Assembly (NCBI RefSeq): GCF_965225875.1
Contig: NZ_CBDDBS010000002.1
Span: 2,046,001-2,110,000, forward strand
Direction: 5' to 3'
Origin: Haliscomenobacter sp965225875
Lineage (GTDB): Bacteria; Bacteroidota; Bacteroidia; Chitinophagales; Saprospiraceae
Length of the DNA: 64,000 nt
Shown: positions 54,183 to 62,755 of the stretch, one piece after another
Layout of the letters: each line of letters opens with the position of its first letter
How positions within the stretch are numbered: the stretch's first letter is position 1
Notes under the pieces: model-generated
Database searches by the model: none
What the model saw: the letters and a program-made list of their open reading frames with translations, nothing else
Told to the model about the DNA's origin: nothing
Position numbers and translations under genes: made by a program

Positions 54183-54285
54183 GTTGAGGAGTTGAGAAGT
54201 TGAGGCTACCGCGAGCGATTTTGACAATGTCCTTTTCTAAGTCGCTCGCTGTAGCCTCAACTTCTCAACTTCTCAACTCCTCAAC
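54183..54285. repeat. hairpin repeat D, copy 2
   Basis: Arms (54183-54218 and 54242-54285) of gttgaggag-type units then gcgagcga pair imperfectly, like copy 1 at 34586. It starts 4 nt after one stop and ends 9 nt before the next start, again between co-directional genes. Confidence 0.88.
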
Positions 54286-54293
54286 TTATCCCT

Positions 54294-54866
54294 ATGGATC
54301 GCAGACAAGCACTCTACCAAACCTCCCTCCTACTCGGTGGCGCCATCATCGGCGCGGAAGCCATTTTGAGTGGTTGTGCCCCAAGTAATCAATCATCCGC
54401 TAAAAGTGCCCTGTTTCAAGCAGGTGACGAAGCACTGCTGGACGACATCGCTGACACCATCCTGCCCAATACCACCGACTCTCCGGGTGCAAAAGAGGCC
54501 GGGGCGGGTGCTTTCATGATGCTCATTGTGGAAGATTGTTACGAGGAAAGGGAGCAAAAAATCTTTGTAGAAGGTTTGAAAAAAATCCAGACAGAGAGCC
54601 AAACCCAATTCAACAACAGCTTCAATGCCTTGAATGCGGTACAACGGTATGAACTCCTTTTGGATATGGATAAAACTGCTGCTGCCTACGAAAGCAGTAA
54701 AGAAACCGATGCTCCGCCGCATTATTTTAGCTTGATCAAACAACTGGCCACTTTTGCGTATTTCAGTTCCGAAATCGGGGTGACCAAGGCACTGCGCTAC
54801 AATCCCATTCCAGGAAGATTTGATGGTTGTGTGGAGTACAAAGTGGGGGAAAAGGCTTGGGCGTAA
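54294..54866 (+). CDS. gluconate 2-dehydrogenase subunit 3 family protein
   Basis: The protein has 190 residues. The N-terminus 'MDRRQALYQTSLLLGG' is a Tat signal and 'ILSGCAP' looks like a lipobox. The mature part is all-helical and matches the subunit-3 family ('LDDIADTILPNTTDSPGAKEAG', 'FMMLIVEDCYEEREQ', 'TKALRYNPIPGRFDGCVEY'). Its usual role is to carry the flavin subunit through the Tat pathway and link it to a cytochrome. It lies 114 bp after the GMC gene. An earlier start at 54200 would lie in the repeat hairpin and is rejected. Confidence 0.9.
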   Translation: MDRRQALYQTSLLLGGAIIGAEAILSGCAPSNQSSAKSALFQAGDEALLDDIADTILPNTTDSPGAKEAGAGAFMMLIVEDCYEEREQKIFVEGLKKIQTESQTQFNNSFNALNAVQRYELLLDMDKTAAAYESSKETDAPPHYFSLIKQLATFAYFSSEIGVTKALRYNPIPGRFDGCVEYKVGEKAWA

Positions 54867-54904
54867 AGCGTTCTGCTTCACCAATTAGGCATTTTTAATT
54901 GAAC

Positions 54905-55035
54905 CATCTAAGGCATCTAAGGGCATCTTAGAAGGCAATGCCCCTGAGGTGTCTCTTAGATGTCTTAGATGGTGAAAAAGCAAGCGGCGTAGCCGCATAT
55001 TTATAATTGAACCATCTGAGAGACACCTAAGGCAG
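54905..55035. repeat. hairpin repeat C, copy 3, plus extra half copy
   Basis: Left arm 'accatctaaggcatctaagg' (from 54905) pairs with the right arm ending at 54973. A second half copy is at 55006-55035. A small GCGGC-gta-GCCGC hairpin is at 54986-54998. It lies between convergent genes. Confidence 0.75.
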
Positions 55036-55067
55036 ACATTCTTTAATCGATGGTAGGAAAGCCCTAA

Positions 55068-55727
55068 TTATTTCTCCTTCCGCAAAGCCTTTAAAAAGCC
55101 CCGCACCTCCCTTTCCGCCAAAAGCCGATGGTACAAATTCCCAAAAAGCACACACAAAATCCCGATCACAAAAATCGAGTTGCGGGACATTTCCACTGTT
55201 TTGGCGTGCATCTCATAAAAAGGCCGGATGAGCAGCACCTCTATCGCAATCACAAAGGCGGTGAGCAGGAACAAAAACACCGCCACCGCATGAGCATTGC
55301 TGCGAATTTGCGGGTAATGGGTGCGTAAGCATTTTTTCAAAAACAGAATAGCGCCATGATCTTCCCGATCCATGCGCAATAATTCGGCCAATACGTGCTC
55401 TGCCTTTTGAAACTGGCCCGTATGGTACAAGGAGGCCGCTTTGCGGAACAACATCCGCCGAAAAAGATCCTCTCCCTTGTATTCCACTATATTGTTCATG
55501 ATCGAGGTTTCAATCACTACATCTACCATCAACAGATGCTCGCGGTAAGCACCCACCTCAAACAAGGCCGTAACATAGGTCGCCAGCACCTCGAAATACT
55601 CCTCAAAATCCAGTTCGCGAATCTCCTTTTCATTTTCTTCAAAAAAACGAATCTGCTCCTGGAAGGCCGTTTCTTCCAGGCTCATAAAAGTGCGGTAGAT
55701 TTTGGAGTAATACGTTGGCTTATACAT
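55068..55727 (-). CDS. TPR-like membrane protein
   Basis: The protein has 219 residues. Residues about 10-135 are helical with a TPR-like pair ('FRRMLFRKAASLYHTGQFQKAEHVL'). Two membrane helices lie near 145-165 and 183-200. I do not recognise a family. It starts 7 nt after the cyclase gene and is surely co-transcribed with it. The function is unknown. Confidence 0.75.
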   Translation of the reverse strand: MYKPTYYSKIYRTFMSLEETAFQEQIRFFEENEKEIRELDFEEYFEVLATYVTALFEVGAYREHLLMVDVVIETSIMNNIVEYKGEDLFRRMLFRKAASLYHTGQFQKAEHVLAELLRMDREDHGAILFLKKCLRTHYPQIRSNAHAVAVFLFLLTAFVIAIEVLLIRPFYEMHAKTVEMSRNSIFVIGILCVLFGNLYHRLLAEREVRGFLKALRKEK

Positions 55728-55734
55728 GACGTTG

Positions 55735-56493
55735 CTATGTTTTCAAAGCATAAAGTACAGGTTTACTTGGACTGACGTCTAATTCAAGAGAAGCGATCTG
55801 AATGTTAAGCAGATAATCGCCATCGGGTATTTCCGAAGGCACGTAAATCAACTCGGTAATGGTGCATTCACTCCGTGGATCATCGGGGTATTGCCAAAAG
55901 GCTTTGTGCCCCAATAGAGCCCCAGCGTCCTCTTCCCGATCCACCGAAGGCAAATCCAGAAGCAGGTGTTGTACCCCACGATCCACCAAAAAAGCAATGG
56001 CTTCGTGGTGCACATAGGGCGGATTGCTGCCAGAATAATTTTGCCGCAATTTGTGCTCATCATTGGGCAAAGTGCGGATTACCAGCGCTTCTGGCACATG
56101 GGTAACAAACAAATCTTCCAATTGTTGCCGCAAAATGACTCGATCACCGTTGTCCAACCGCTGCGGCCAAACACTAACCAATTTGGCAAAAAAATGGAAG
56201 CGGCGCAAGCACTGATGGATGGTATATTTTTCGCGGGCAATGTGCCCTACACACTCGGTATGGGTGCCATTGCCATGGGGATTGATTTTGAGGTTGTAAA
56301 AATTGACTGCGCCGCCCCGATTGGTATCGCCGATGAAACCAAATTCGGGCGCTTCGACGGGCCAAAATTCGGGATAAGGGGCATAAAAACAGTTGGCATT
56401 GCCCTCTCCAGCCACCAGTGGCATACTGATGTCGAGCGGTGCAGCCAGGTCAATGAATCGAGTTTGGTCTAAAAATTGTACACTTATTTGCAT
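55735..56493 (-). CDS. cyclase-family (kynurenine-formamidase-like) protein
   Basis: From the ATG at 56493 the protein has 252 residues; upstream Met codons at 56505 and 56541 are possible but add poor sequence. The family metal motif HxGTHxDxPxH appears as 'HGNGTHTECVGH' with Glu in place of the Asp. 'FIDLAAPLDISMPL' is the usual N-terminal part. Such proteins hydrolyse N-formylkynurenine or related amides. No tryptophan-degradation gene is nearby, so the substrate is open. It is the first gene of an operon with the TPR-membrane gene. Confidence 0.85.
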   Translation of the reverse strand: MQISVQFLDQTRFIDLAAPLDISMPLVAGEGNANCFYAPYPEFWPVEAPEFGFIGDTNRGGAVNFYNLKINPHGNGTHTECVGHIAREKYTIHQCLRRFHFFAKLVSVWPQRLDNGDRVILRQQLEDLFVTHVPEALVIRTLPNDEHKLRQNYSGSNPPYVHHEAIAFLVDRGVQHLLLDLPSVDREEDAGALLGHKAFWQYPDDPRSECTITELIYVPSEIPDGDYLLNIQIASLELDVSPSKPVLYALKT

Positions 56494-56657
56494 GACTTTT
56501 TTCATTTCGGTTCCAAAGCCTGGAACAGCACTACCACTCACATGTTTTTCTGCAACGTTAAAAAAATTTTAATTATCAATCGACTGATATTGTTTAACTT
56601 TTCGCCGCCGTTGAAAACACATTGACCAGGTATAAGTCTAAAAACAATCCCTTGCTC

Positions 56658-58109
56658 ATGATTTTTTTGAAAAACAGCCTATTGATTTGTTTGTCCCTTT
56701 TGGTGTACGGATGCGCCCATGCGCAACCCAAGGACATGGAAGAAAAAATGGCCTATGTAGAGCGGTATCGCCTCTTGGCCGTAGAAGAAATGGAACGCAC
56801 CGGCATCCCCGCCAGCATCAAATTGGGCCAGGGTTTGTTGGAGTCGCGTTGGGGAACCAGTGATTTGTCGCGTCTGGCCAACAACCATTTTGGCATCAAA
56901 TGTGGCAAAGACTGGAATGGGGAAGGCTATTACAAAGAGGACGATGACCTCAACGACAAAGGGGAGCTCATCAAATCCTGCTTCCGCGTGTATGGTAGCG
57001 CCGAGCAGTGTTACCGCGATCATTCAGCTTTCCTGATGAACCCAGCCAAAAAAGAGCGTTATGGACCCTTGTTCGAACTCAAACGTACGGATTATAAAGG
57101 TTGGGCGGAAGGTTTGAAAAAAGGAGGCTACGCCACCGACCCCGGTTACCCCAGCAAACTGATCAAACTGATTGAAGACCTGGATTTGCACCGTTACGAC
57201 GAAATTACTTATCAGGACTTGTTGTCCGAAATAGGCACTTTGCCCACCCTTACCCAGCCTGATTCACCTGAAAAAGCCAAGCCTGTTTTAGTGGTAGGGG
57301 TACCCCAATCCACCAACGATGTGAAGTTCATCGTCGCTGGTGCCGGACAAACCCTGAAAGACATTGCCTCCAAGCAATATGTATCTCCCAAATCCCTGCT
57401 GCACCACAACCCCCACATCAGCGGTGCAGACGAGCCGCTCAAAGCGGGTACCCGGGTATTTTTGCAGTCCAAGCCCAAAGGCTGGCGCGGCCAGGAGACC
57501 TACCACAAAGTGCGCAAAGGAGAAGGGATGATCGACATTTCGATACTGTATGCCATCGACCTGGACAAACTCTATATCCGCAATAAAATGAGCCACGGCC
57601 AGGAGCCTGCCGAAAATGCGGAGGTCAAAATCCGTGGAGGAAAAGCCAAGAAGCAGCCAAAACTGAAAAGTGACCAGCCCGATAAAAAACCAACGCCAAT
57701 GCCTACGGTGCCCCAAACCAAAGCACCTGTCATCACCAATGGCGCCAATACTTCCACTGTTCCTCCAGCTACGACCTCCACAAACAGCGGAGCCAAAACT
57801 CAAGTTCCAGCAAACAAACCTCCAGTTACCCAGGTAAATACCAACACGACCGGGGGTACCACATCCGTCAACAAGACCAATCCGGGTGGGAGCGATCCTT
57901 TTGGCAAATCTAACCCAGTACCCAATTCGGGTGCCCAAAACACAGGTGCTGCGGGCTCCGTTGTTGCCCCGCAATACCACCTGGTAATGGAAGGGGATAC
58001 CCTCGAAAGTTTGGCACAAAAGTTCAAAACCTCCATTGATGGCTTGAAGAAGCTCAACAATTTGAGTACTGAGGAATGTAAGGTGGGATCTAGAATTCGG
58101 GTGAAGTAA
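56658..58109 (+). CDS. N-acetylglucosaminidase (FlgJ/LytG type) with LysM
   Basis: From the ATG at 56658 the protein has 483 residues; the ATG at 56622 gives 495 with a basic lead. A lipoprotein-like signal 'CLSLLVYGCAH' is followed by a glucosaminidase domain (residues about 30-180; 'PASIKLGQGLLESRWGTSDLS', 'NNHFGIKCGKDWNGEGYY', 'CYRDHSAFLMNP'). A LysM-like part, a long Thr/Pro/Asn-rich linker and a final LysM ('YHLVMEGDTLESLAQKF') follow. It should cut peptidoglycan in the periplasm. It is a single gene with a big hairpin after it. Confidence 0.9.
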   Translation: MIFLKNSLLICLSLLVYGCAHAQPKDMEEKMAYVERYRLLAVEEMERTGIPASIKLGQGLLESRWGTSDLSRLANNHFGIKCGKDWNGEGYYKEDDDLNDKGELIKSCFRVYGSAEQCYRDHSAFLMNPAKKERYGPLFELKRTDYKGWAEGLKKGGYATDPGYPSKLIKLIEDLDLHRYDEITYQDLLSEIGTLPTLTQPDSPEKAKPVLVVGVPQSTNDVKFIVAGAGQTLKDIASKQYVSPKSLLHHNPHISGADEPLKAGTRVFLQSKPKGWRGQETYHKVRKGEGMIDISILYAIDLDKLYIRNKMSHGQEPAENAEVKIRGGKAKKQPKLKSDQPDKKPTPMPTVPQTKAPVITNGANTSTVPPATTSTNSGAKTQVPANKPPVTQVNTNTTGGTTSVNKTNPGGSDPFGKSNPVPNSGAQNTGAAGSVVAPQYHLVMEGDTLESLAQKFKTSIDGLKKLNNLSTEECKVGSRIRVK

Positions 58110-58120
58110 AACTAGTTTTT

Positions 58121-58285
58121 TCGTAACTATTTAGCACCCATCCACCTGCGGTGGGTTTTATACTCAATTTTTTACCACAAAGACACAAAGGCACAAAGAC
58201 ACAACATTTTAGAGCTTAATGTCTTTGTGTCTTTGTGCCTTTGTGGTAAAAAATTCCGCCGTAGGCGGCTGCTAAATAGTTGCGT
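58121..58285. repeat. hairpin repeat B, copy 3, with outer stem
   Basis: The inner arms (58168 on and up to 58253) pair almost perfectly over about 36 nt of accacaaag-type units. An outer 12-bp stem (AACTATTTAGCA at 58125-58136 with its inverse at 58270-58281) encloses it, and smaller palindromes lie between them. It sits between two rightward genes. Confidence 0.85.
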
Positions 58286-58335
58286 TTTTTCTTATTTTCG
58301 CCCAGTCTTAGGAACTGTTCCTTAGTAGCAATCGT

Positions 58336-59808
58336 ATGGAAAAGAACGTTTTTGGCCGAGCCTGGTTGGTGATCGTATTGGCGGCATTGTGCTTGTTGGC
58401 TTACCCCTTTGTACATGACCGGATTCCCGGGTTAAAAGACAATTTGCGGGGCTACAACTTTTATGAGTCTTTGCGCAGCACCCAACCCAAAAACAAGCAG
58501 CGCGACGCGGCCAAAGCCAAGGCGAAAAAACCGATTGCGCCCGTGGTCAACCCCACTGCTGAGGTCCAGATCAGTGCCTACGACGCCAACGACCAATTCC
58601 ATGGCTTGACCTACCTGGCCAATTTTTTTGAAAAACTACGCCAGCGCAAAAGCCAGATCCGCATTGCCTACTACGGCGACTCTTCCATTGAGGGCGACCT
58701 CATTTGCCAAACTTTTCGCGACAGCCTCCAAAAACGTTTTGGCGGCAAGGGGGTTGGTTATGTGGGCATCGACAATCCCATTCCTGGTTTCCGGCAGTCG
58801 GTACGTTTGAGTTTTTCCAACAATTGGCAGCGCAAAACGGTGATCGACAAAGACCCCGGGCGTTTCCCCTTCGGGATTTCCGGTGAAAACTTTCGGGCCT
58901 TGTTCCCTCGGCCGATTGTACCCAAGGACACCATTGATGGAACAGCGGTCATTGATACTGCGCCGCCCCCCAAACCCATCTCCGTACACCACTGGTCGGA
59001 ATGGGGCGCCAGCAAAAGTTTTTATGGTACCCGTAGTTTTTCCTCGGTGCGTTTGTTTTACGGCCAAGCTCAGGGCGATAGCCTGGCCCAAACAACCCGC
59101 AAAGTCACCAGTACTTACAATGGCCGCAGCCGGGAAATCCTGTTGGATGGGCGCGAAATTCTGAACAGTGTTACCTTGGCCGACTCCATGACCACCAGGG
59201 TACGGGCCGATTTCAAAATACCGGGGTCACTGCCCTTGTACGGCGTGAGTTTGGAAACCCCAAACGGCGTGATTGTGGACAACTTCTCCCTGCGCGGCAA
59301 CTCCGGCCGGAGCCTGATGCGCATCAGCCAGGAACAACTGAGCAGTTTCCAGACCGCCCTGGATTACGACCTGATCATCCTGCAATACGGACTGAACGTG
59401 CTCAATGCCAAACTCCAAGACTACAGCTGGTACACCCGTGAAATGAACCAGGTCATCGAACATTTCCAAAAAGCCATGCCTGGCGTGCCGATCCTGCTGA
59501 TTGGCCCCTCCGACAAGTCGATCAAAGATGGGGCGGTCATGCACTCCGATCCCAGCGTTTACCGCATCACCGAGGCCCAGCGGCAATCGGCGATGGACAA
59601 AGGTTGCGGCTTTTTCAGCTTTTATGAGGCAATGGGCGGCGAAGACTCGATGGTGGAATGGGTAGAAAGGCGTCGCCCCAAACTGGCCAACCTCGATTAT
59701 ACGCACTTCAACAGCAATGGAGCCAAAATTGCGGGCAACTACTTGCTGACTTTTTTGTTGGGTGGATATACCGAATATGAACTTGCATACAAGAAACGGC
59801 CTTTGTAA
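58336..59808 (+). CDS. membrane-anchored SGNH/GDSL hydrolase
   Basis: The protein has 490 residues. It begins with a signal/anchor helix ('AWLVIVLAALCLLAYPFV'). The SGNH features are S116 in 'YYGDSSIEGD' and D454/H457 in 'LDYTHFNSNG'. 'RISQEQLSSFQTALDYDLIILQYGLN' is the block III region. It probably removes or adds an acyl group on an envelope polysaccharide. The full length and insert (residues 150-330) resemble secreted hydrolases of Bacteroidota rather than small lipases. It is followed after 21 nt by a DUF2007 gene. Confidence 0.88.
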   Translation: MEKNVFGRAWLVIVLAALCLLAYPFVHDRIPGLKDNLRGYNFYESLRSTQPKNKQRDAAKAKAKKPIAPVVNPTAEVQISAYDANDQFHGLTYLANFFEKLRQRKSQIRIAYYGDSSIEGDLICQTFRDSLQKRFGGKGVGYVGIDNPIPGFRQSVRLSFSNNWQRKTVIDKDPGRFPFGISGENFRALFPRPIVPKDTIDGTAVIDTAPPPKPISVHHWSEWGASKSFYGTRSFSSVRLFYGQAQGDSLAQTTRKVTSTYNGRSREILLDGREILNSVTLADSMTTRVRADFKIPGSLPLYGVSLETPNGVIVDNFSLRGNSGRSLMRISQEQLSSFQTALDYDLIILQYGLNVLNAKLQDYSWYTREMNQVIEHFQKAMPGVPILLIGPSDKSIKDGAVMHSDPSVYRITEAQRQSAMDKGCGFFSFYEAMGGEDSMVEWVERRRPKLANLDYTHFNSNGAKIAGNYLLTFLLGGYTEYELAYKKRPL

Positions 59809-59829
59809 CTTAGTCTTTAAACTTGGATC

Positions 59830-60156
59830 ATGCCAACTGACGATATTTTAGACCATTTCGACTGGGAAGAAGAAGCCGCCGCCGACCGCAAGTTGGACGA
59901 GTTGTTGGAGCAGGCCTTTACACCGGATGTTGAAACGGTCCGCATCCAACGCTACGCGTTCAGCTGGCAAGCTGAATTGGCCAAGGCCATCTTGCGCAAT
60001 CAACAGATCCCCAGTTTTGTCACCAATTCCCTGACCAGCAATATCCTGCACCTGGAATGGGCGCAGGTCGATTTGTACGTACGCGCGGAAGACGCCGAAC
60101 AGGCCCTGGCCATCCTTGAAACGAACAACAATCAGGAAGAGTCTGAGGAAATTTGA
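59830..60156 (+). CDS. DUF2007 putative signal-transducing protein
   Basis: The protein has 108 residues. After an acidic N-terminus of about 35 residues comes a DUF2007-type ferredoxin-like fold ('VRIQRYAFSWQAELAKAILRN', 'IPSFVTNSLT', 'VDLYVRAEDAEQALAIL'). It resembles PII-like small proteins of unknown ligand. The distance of 21 nt to the SGNH gene suggests an operon. A small hairpin at 60162-60190 follows. Confidence 0.85.
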   Translation: MPTDDILDHFDWEEEAAADRKLDELLEQAFTPDVETVRIQRYAFSWQAELAKAILRNQQIPSFVTNSLTSNILHLEWAQVDLYVRAEDAEQALAILETNNNQEESEEI

Positions 60157-60161
60157 GCACA

Positions 60162-60190
60162 GCCGATTCTTATGGTCAACAAAAATCGGC
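60162..60190 (+). terminator. small hairpin after the DUF2007 gene
   Basis: GCCGATT (60162-60168) pairs with AATCGGC (60184-60190) over a 15-nt loop. Just after it, 60211-60242 reads as a degenerate string of cttcctcaac units, like the right arm of repeat D alone. Confidence 0.4.
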
Positions 60191-60251
60191 CTGTCTGAAG
60201 GAATGAAATACAAGCTTCCTCAACTTCCTCAACCTCCCTCAACCAATAAAT

Positions 60252-60770
60252 ATGGCTCTGATCAAACCCGTAAAAGGTATTGCCCCCCAATTTGGCGACA
60301 ATTGTTACCTGGCTGAAAATGCCGTTATTGTTGGCGATGTAGTGATGGGCGAAGATTGTAGCGTCTGGTTTCACGCCGTCATCCGCGGCGATGTGAATGC
60401 CATCCGAATGGGCAACAAGGTGAATGTGCAAGACGGCGCCATCATCCACTGCACCTACCTCAAAGCCGCCACCACCATCGGCAACAATGTATCCATCGGC
60501 CACCGCGCCCTAGTCCACGGCTGCACCATCCACGACAATGTGCTCGTGGGCATGGGCGCCATCGTGATGGATCACGCGGTAGTGGAAGAAAATGTGCTGA
60601 TCGCCGCCGGGGCCGTAGTCCTGGAAAATAGCCGTCTGGAAGCTGGCCACATCTACGCTGGCGTACCCGCCAAAAAGGTCAAAGCCATCAGCGCGGAAAC
60701 GTTCAAAGATACCATCGAGCGGATCGCGAACAATTATGTGATGTATGCGGGGTGGTTTAAGGAGGAGTAG
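60252..60770 (+). CDS. gamma-carbonic anhydrase family protein
   Basis: The protein has 172 residues. It is a left-handed beta-helix with hexapeptide repeats ('AVIVGDVVMGEDCSVWFHAVIR', 'VNVQDGAIIHC', 'NNVSIGHRALVHGCTI', 'DNVLVGMGAIVMDHAVV') and the three zinc His of the family (in 'IIHC', 'IGHRALVHG'). It is of the common YrdA/PaaY size. Activity as a carbonic anhydrase is not certain for short members. It ends before the repeat C hairpin at 60789. Confidence 0.92.
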   Translation: MALIKPVKGIAPQFGDNCYLAENAVIVGDVVMGEDCSVWFHAVIRGDVNAIRMGNKVNVQDGAIIHCTYLKAATTIGNNVSIGHRALVHGCTIHDNVLVGMGAIVMDHAVVEENVLIAAGAVVLENSRLEAGHIYAGVPAKKVKAISAETFKDTIERIANNYVMYAGWFKEE

Positions 60771-60788
60771 GCAAGTTATTTGGCCTTG

Positions 60789-60884
60789 CTTAGGTGTAAC
60801 TTAGGTGCCTGAGGTTTCTTAGGTGGTGAAAGCACGTTTTTCTTCACCACCTAAGAAACCTCAGGCACCTAAGTTACACCTAAG
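60789..60884. repeat. hairpin repeat C, copy 2, perfect 42-bp arms
   Basis: Left arm 60789-60830 and right arm 60843-60884 are perfectly complementary over 42 nt with a 12-nt loop. It lies between convergent genes and should be a strong two-way terminator. It is the cleanest of the C copies. Confidence 0.92.
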
Positions 60885-60900
60885 GAGTTAAAAGCTAGGT

Positions 60901-61644
60901 TCAAGGCACCTTTATTTCTTTCTCCTGCTCCTTCAAAAACGCCTCCACCCCAATCGCATAAAACCGCACCTCATCCCCCACCCTCAATCGCACCGGTGGT
61001 TCCTCCTCCGGCAAAAACATCCGCCAGGGCGTACGCCCAATCACCTGCCAGCCCCCGGGAGAATCCAATGGGTAAATACCCGTTTGTGCCCCAGCAATGC
61101 CAACACTACCCGCCGGAATCAGCGCCCGGGGTACCGCCCGCCGCGGACTGGCTAGCTCGGGCTCCACCGTACCCATGTACGCAAAACCCGGCAAAAAGCC
61201 CAACAAATACACCTGATACGTCCGCGCACAAAAACGCTCGACGAAGGCCGCCGGAGGGAGTTGTTTTTGCTCCGCCAGTTCCAGCAAATCCAAGGCATAG
61301 GGCGGCTCAAAACAAACCGGGATGGCTACCGTACGTGTACTCGTCGCCGCAGTATGCGCCATATCTTCCGCCAGAACTGGCAAAATCCAGGCCTTGACCA
61401 ACTCAAAAGGCAGCTGCTGCGGGTAATTTTTAAAGAAAAAAACCGGGTCCCACAAGATGGCCAAAGTGTTGTACGCCGGAATCAGGTCGAGCACCCCTGG
61501 CAAATCCATCGCCGTCAAACGCTGCCAACAGCCCTGAACCTGCTGGTGCACCACTGGATCTAGCGCCCCACCCCAGTCGAGCAAAAGCCCCTGATCGCCC
61601 AGTGGACTGATTTTTGGCTGTATTTCAGAACGATTAAGCTGCAT
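60901..61644 (-). CDS. pxpB: 5-oxoprolinase subunit PxpB (KipI-type)
   Basis: The protein has 247 residues. Typical KipI/PxpB parts are 'SPLGDQGLLLDWGG', 'PGVLDLIPAYNTLAILWDP', 'VYLLGFLPGFAYMGTVEPELA' and 'IPAGSVGIAGAQTGIYPLDSPGGWQVIGRTP'. With PxpA and PxpC it opens 5-oxoproline to glutamate using ATP. No pxpA or pxpC is seen to the left, so the partners lie elsewhere. It is divergent from yebC. Confidence 0.94.
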   Translation of the reverse strand: MQLNRSEIQPKISPLGDQGLLLDWGGALDPVVHQQVQGCWQRLTAMDLPGVLDLIPAYNTLAILWDPVFFFKNYPQQLPFELVKAWILPVLAEDMAHTAATSTRTVAIPVCFEPPYALDLLELAEQKQLPPAAFVERFCARTYQVYLLGFLPGFAYMGTVEPELASPRRAVPRALIPAGSVGIAGAQTGIYPLDSPGGWQVIGRTPWRMFLPEEEPPVRLRVGDEVRFYAIGVEAFLKEQEKEIKVP

Positions 61645-61690
61645 TTAACAAAGATAATTGGTTCCAATCCTAAAAAAAAATCCCGATTCC

Positions 61691-61721
61691 TTTACTCCTA
61701 CGCCACAAGATGGTATTTTTG
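61691..61721 (+). promoter_or_regulatory. Bacteroidota-type promoter for yebC
   Basis: TTTA at 61691-61694 and TATTTTTG at 61714-61721 are spaced by 19 nt. One base of the -33 element differs from the consensus. The transcript would start about 43 nt before the ATG at 61771. Confidence 0.65.
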
Positions 61722-61770
61722 CAGCCGTTTATCGAACAACATAAAAGGTCAACTAACAACTAAACAGGAT

Positions 61771-62478
61771 ATGGGTCGCGCGTTTGAATTTAGAAAAGGG
61801 CGTAAACTTAAGCGCTGGGCCAGTATGGCCAAAAATTTCACCAAAGTAAACCGGGATGTTACAATTGCTGTAAAAGAAGCTGGTCCTGACCCGGAGACCA
61901 ACTCCAAACTGCGAATTGCCATCCAAAACGCCAAAGCCCTGAATGTGCCCAAAGACAACGTCGATCGCGCCATTCAGAAGGCCCTGGGCAAAGACTCTGC
62001 CGACTATAAGGAAATTGTATACGAAGGCTACGGCCCCCACAAGGTCGCCTTCGTGGTGGAAACCGCTACCGACAACCCCACCCGCACCGTTGCCAACGTG
62101 CGCAGCTACTTCTCCAAGTACGGCGGCTCATTGGCCAGCTCGGGTACCTTCGATTTTATCTTCTCCCACGATAGTGTATTCAAAATCAAAGCCGAAGGCA
62201 TCGACATCGAAGAACTGGAACTGGAACTGATCGACCACGGCCTGGAGGAACTATTTCCCGAAGACGATTGTATTGTGATCTACGCAGGTTTCAAAAACTT
62301 CGGCGCCATGCAAAAAGCCCTCGAAGAAAGGGGTGTGGAACTGGTCAGCGCCGAGTTTGAACGCAACCCCAACGTCACCAAAGAACTGACCGAGGAGCAA
62401 AAAGCCGACGTGGAAAAACTGATCGATAAAATGGACGAAGACGAGGATATCCTCAACTATTTCCACAATATGGTGTGA
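61771..62478 (+). CDS. yebC: YebC/PmpR family protein
   Basis: The protein has 235 residues. The N-terminus 'MGRAFEFRKGRKLKRWASMAKNF' and 'NSKLRIAIQNAKALNVPKDNVDRAI' are the YebC/TACO1 family start, followed by 'YEGYGPHKVAFVVETATDN' and 'FSKYGGSLASSGTFDFIF'. Some members regulate transcription and others help ribosomes through proline-rich stretches; which applies here cannot be told. It ends 50 nt before the tRNA gene. Confidence 0.94.
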   Translation: MGRAFEFRKGRKLKRWASMAKNFTKVNRDVTIAVKEAGPDPETNSKLRIAIQNAKALNVPKDNVDRAIQKALGKDSADYKEIVYEGYGPHKVAFVVETATDNPTRTVANVRSYFSKYGGSLASSGTFDFIFSHDSVFKIKAEGIDIEELELELIDHGLEELFPEDDCIVIYAGFKNFGAMQKALEERGVELVSAEFERNPNVTKELTEEQKADVEKLIDKMDEDEDILNYFHNMV

Positions 62479-62528
62479 TTGCACTTGCCCGATGTGGCAA
62501 GTTTGTCTATATTTACGTTTCTTTTTTG

Positions 62529-62601
62529 GGTCCCTTAGCTCAGTGGTTAGAGCGTCTGACTCATAATCAGGGGGTCGTAGGTTCAAGTCCTACAGGGACC
62601 A
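62529..62601 (+). tRNA. tRNA with anticodon CAT (Ile2 or elongator Met)
   Basis: A cloverleaf of 73 nt: acceptor GGTCCCT/AGGGACC, D arm GCTC/GAGC, anticodon stem TCTGA/TCAGG with loop CTCATAA, T arm GTAGG/CCTAC, discriminator A, and no encoded CCA. The body (CTTAGCTCAGTGGTTAGAGC, GACTCATAATC, GGTTCAAGTCC) closely resembles E. coli ileX, the tRNA-Ile2 whose C34 becomes lysidine, so Ile2 is favoured over Met, but the sequence alone does not settle it. Confidence 0.9.
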
Positions 62602-62612
62602 CTTTTTACACA

Positions 62613-62638
62613 TAGAGACGTTGCACGCAACGTCTCTA
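62613..62638. repeat. REP-like palindrome E1
   Basis: TAGAGACGTTGC-AC-GCAACGTCTCTA, 26 bp, just after the tRNA. A half copy is at 62711-62723. Confidence 0.85.
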
Positions 62639-62727
62639 CCTTTCCTTGCCTTACATTTCCAATACAAATTATTATTGGTTGACCCAATTCCGCAAACGTT
62701 GCGCGTGCGTGTAGAGACGTTGCGCGT

Positions 62728-62755
62728 GTAGAGACGTTGCATGCAACGTCTCTAC
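62728..62755. repeat. REP-like palindrome E2
   Basis: A perfect 28-bp palindrome, GTAGAGACGTTGCA and its inverse, 51 bp before the RAYT start. Confidence 0.9.
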
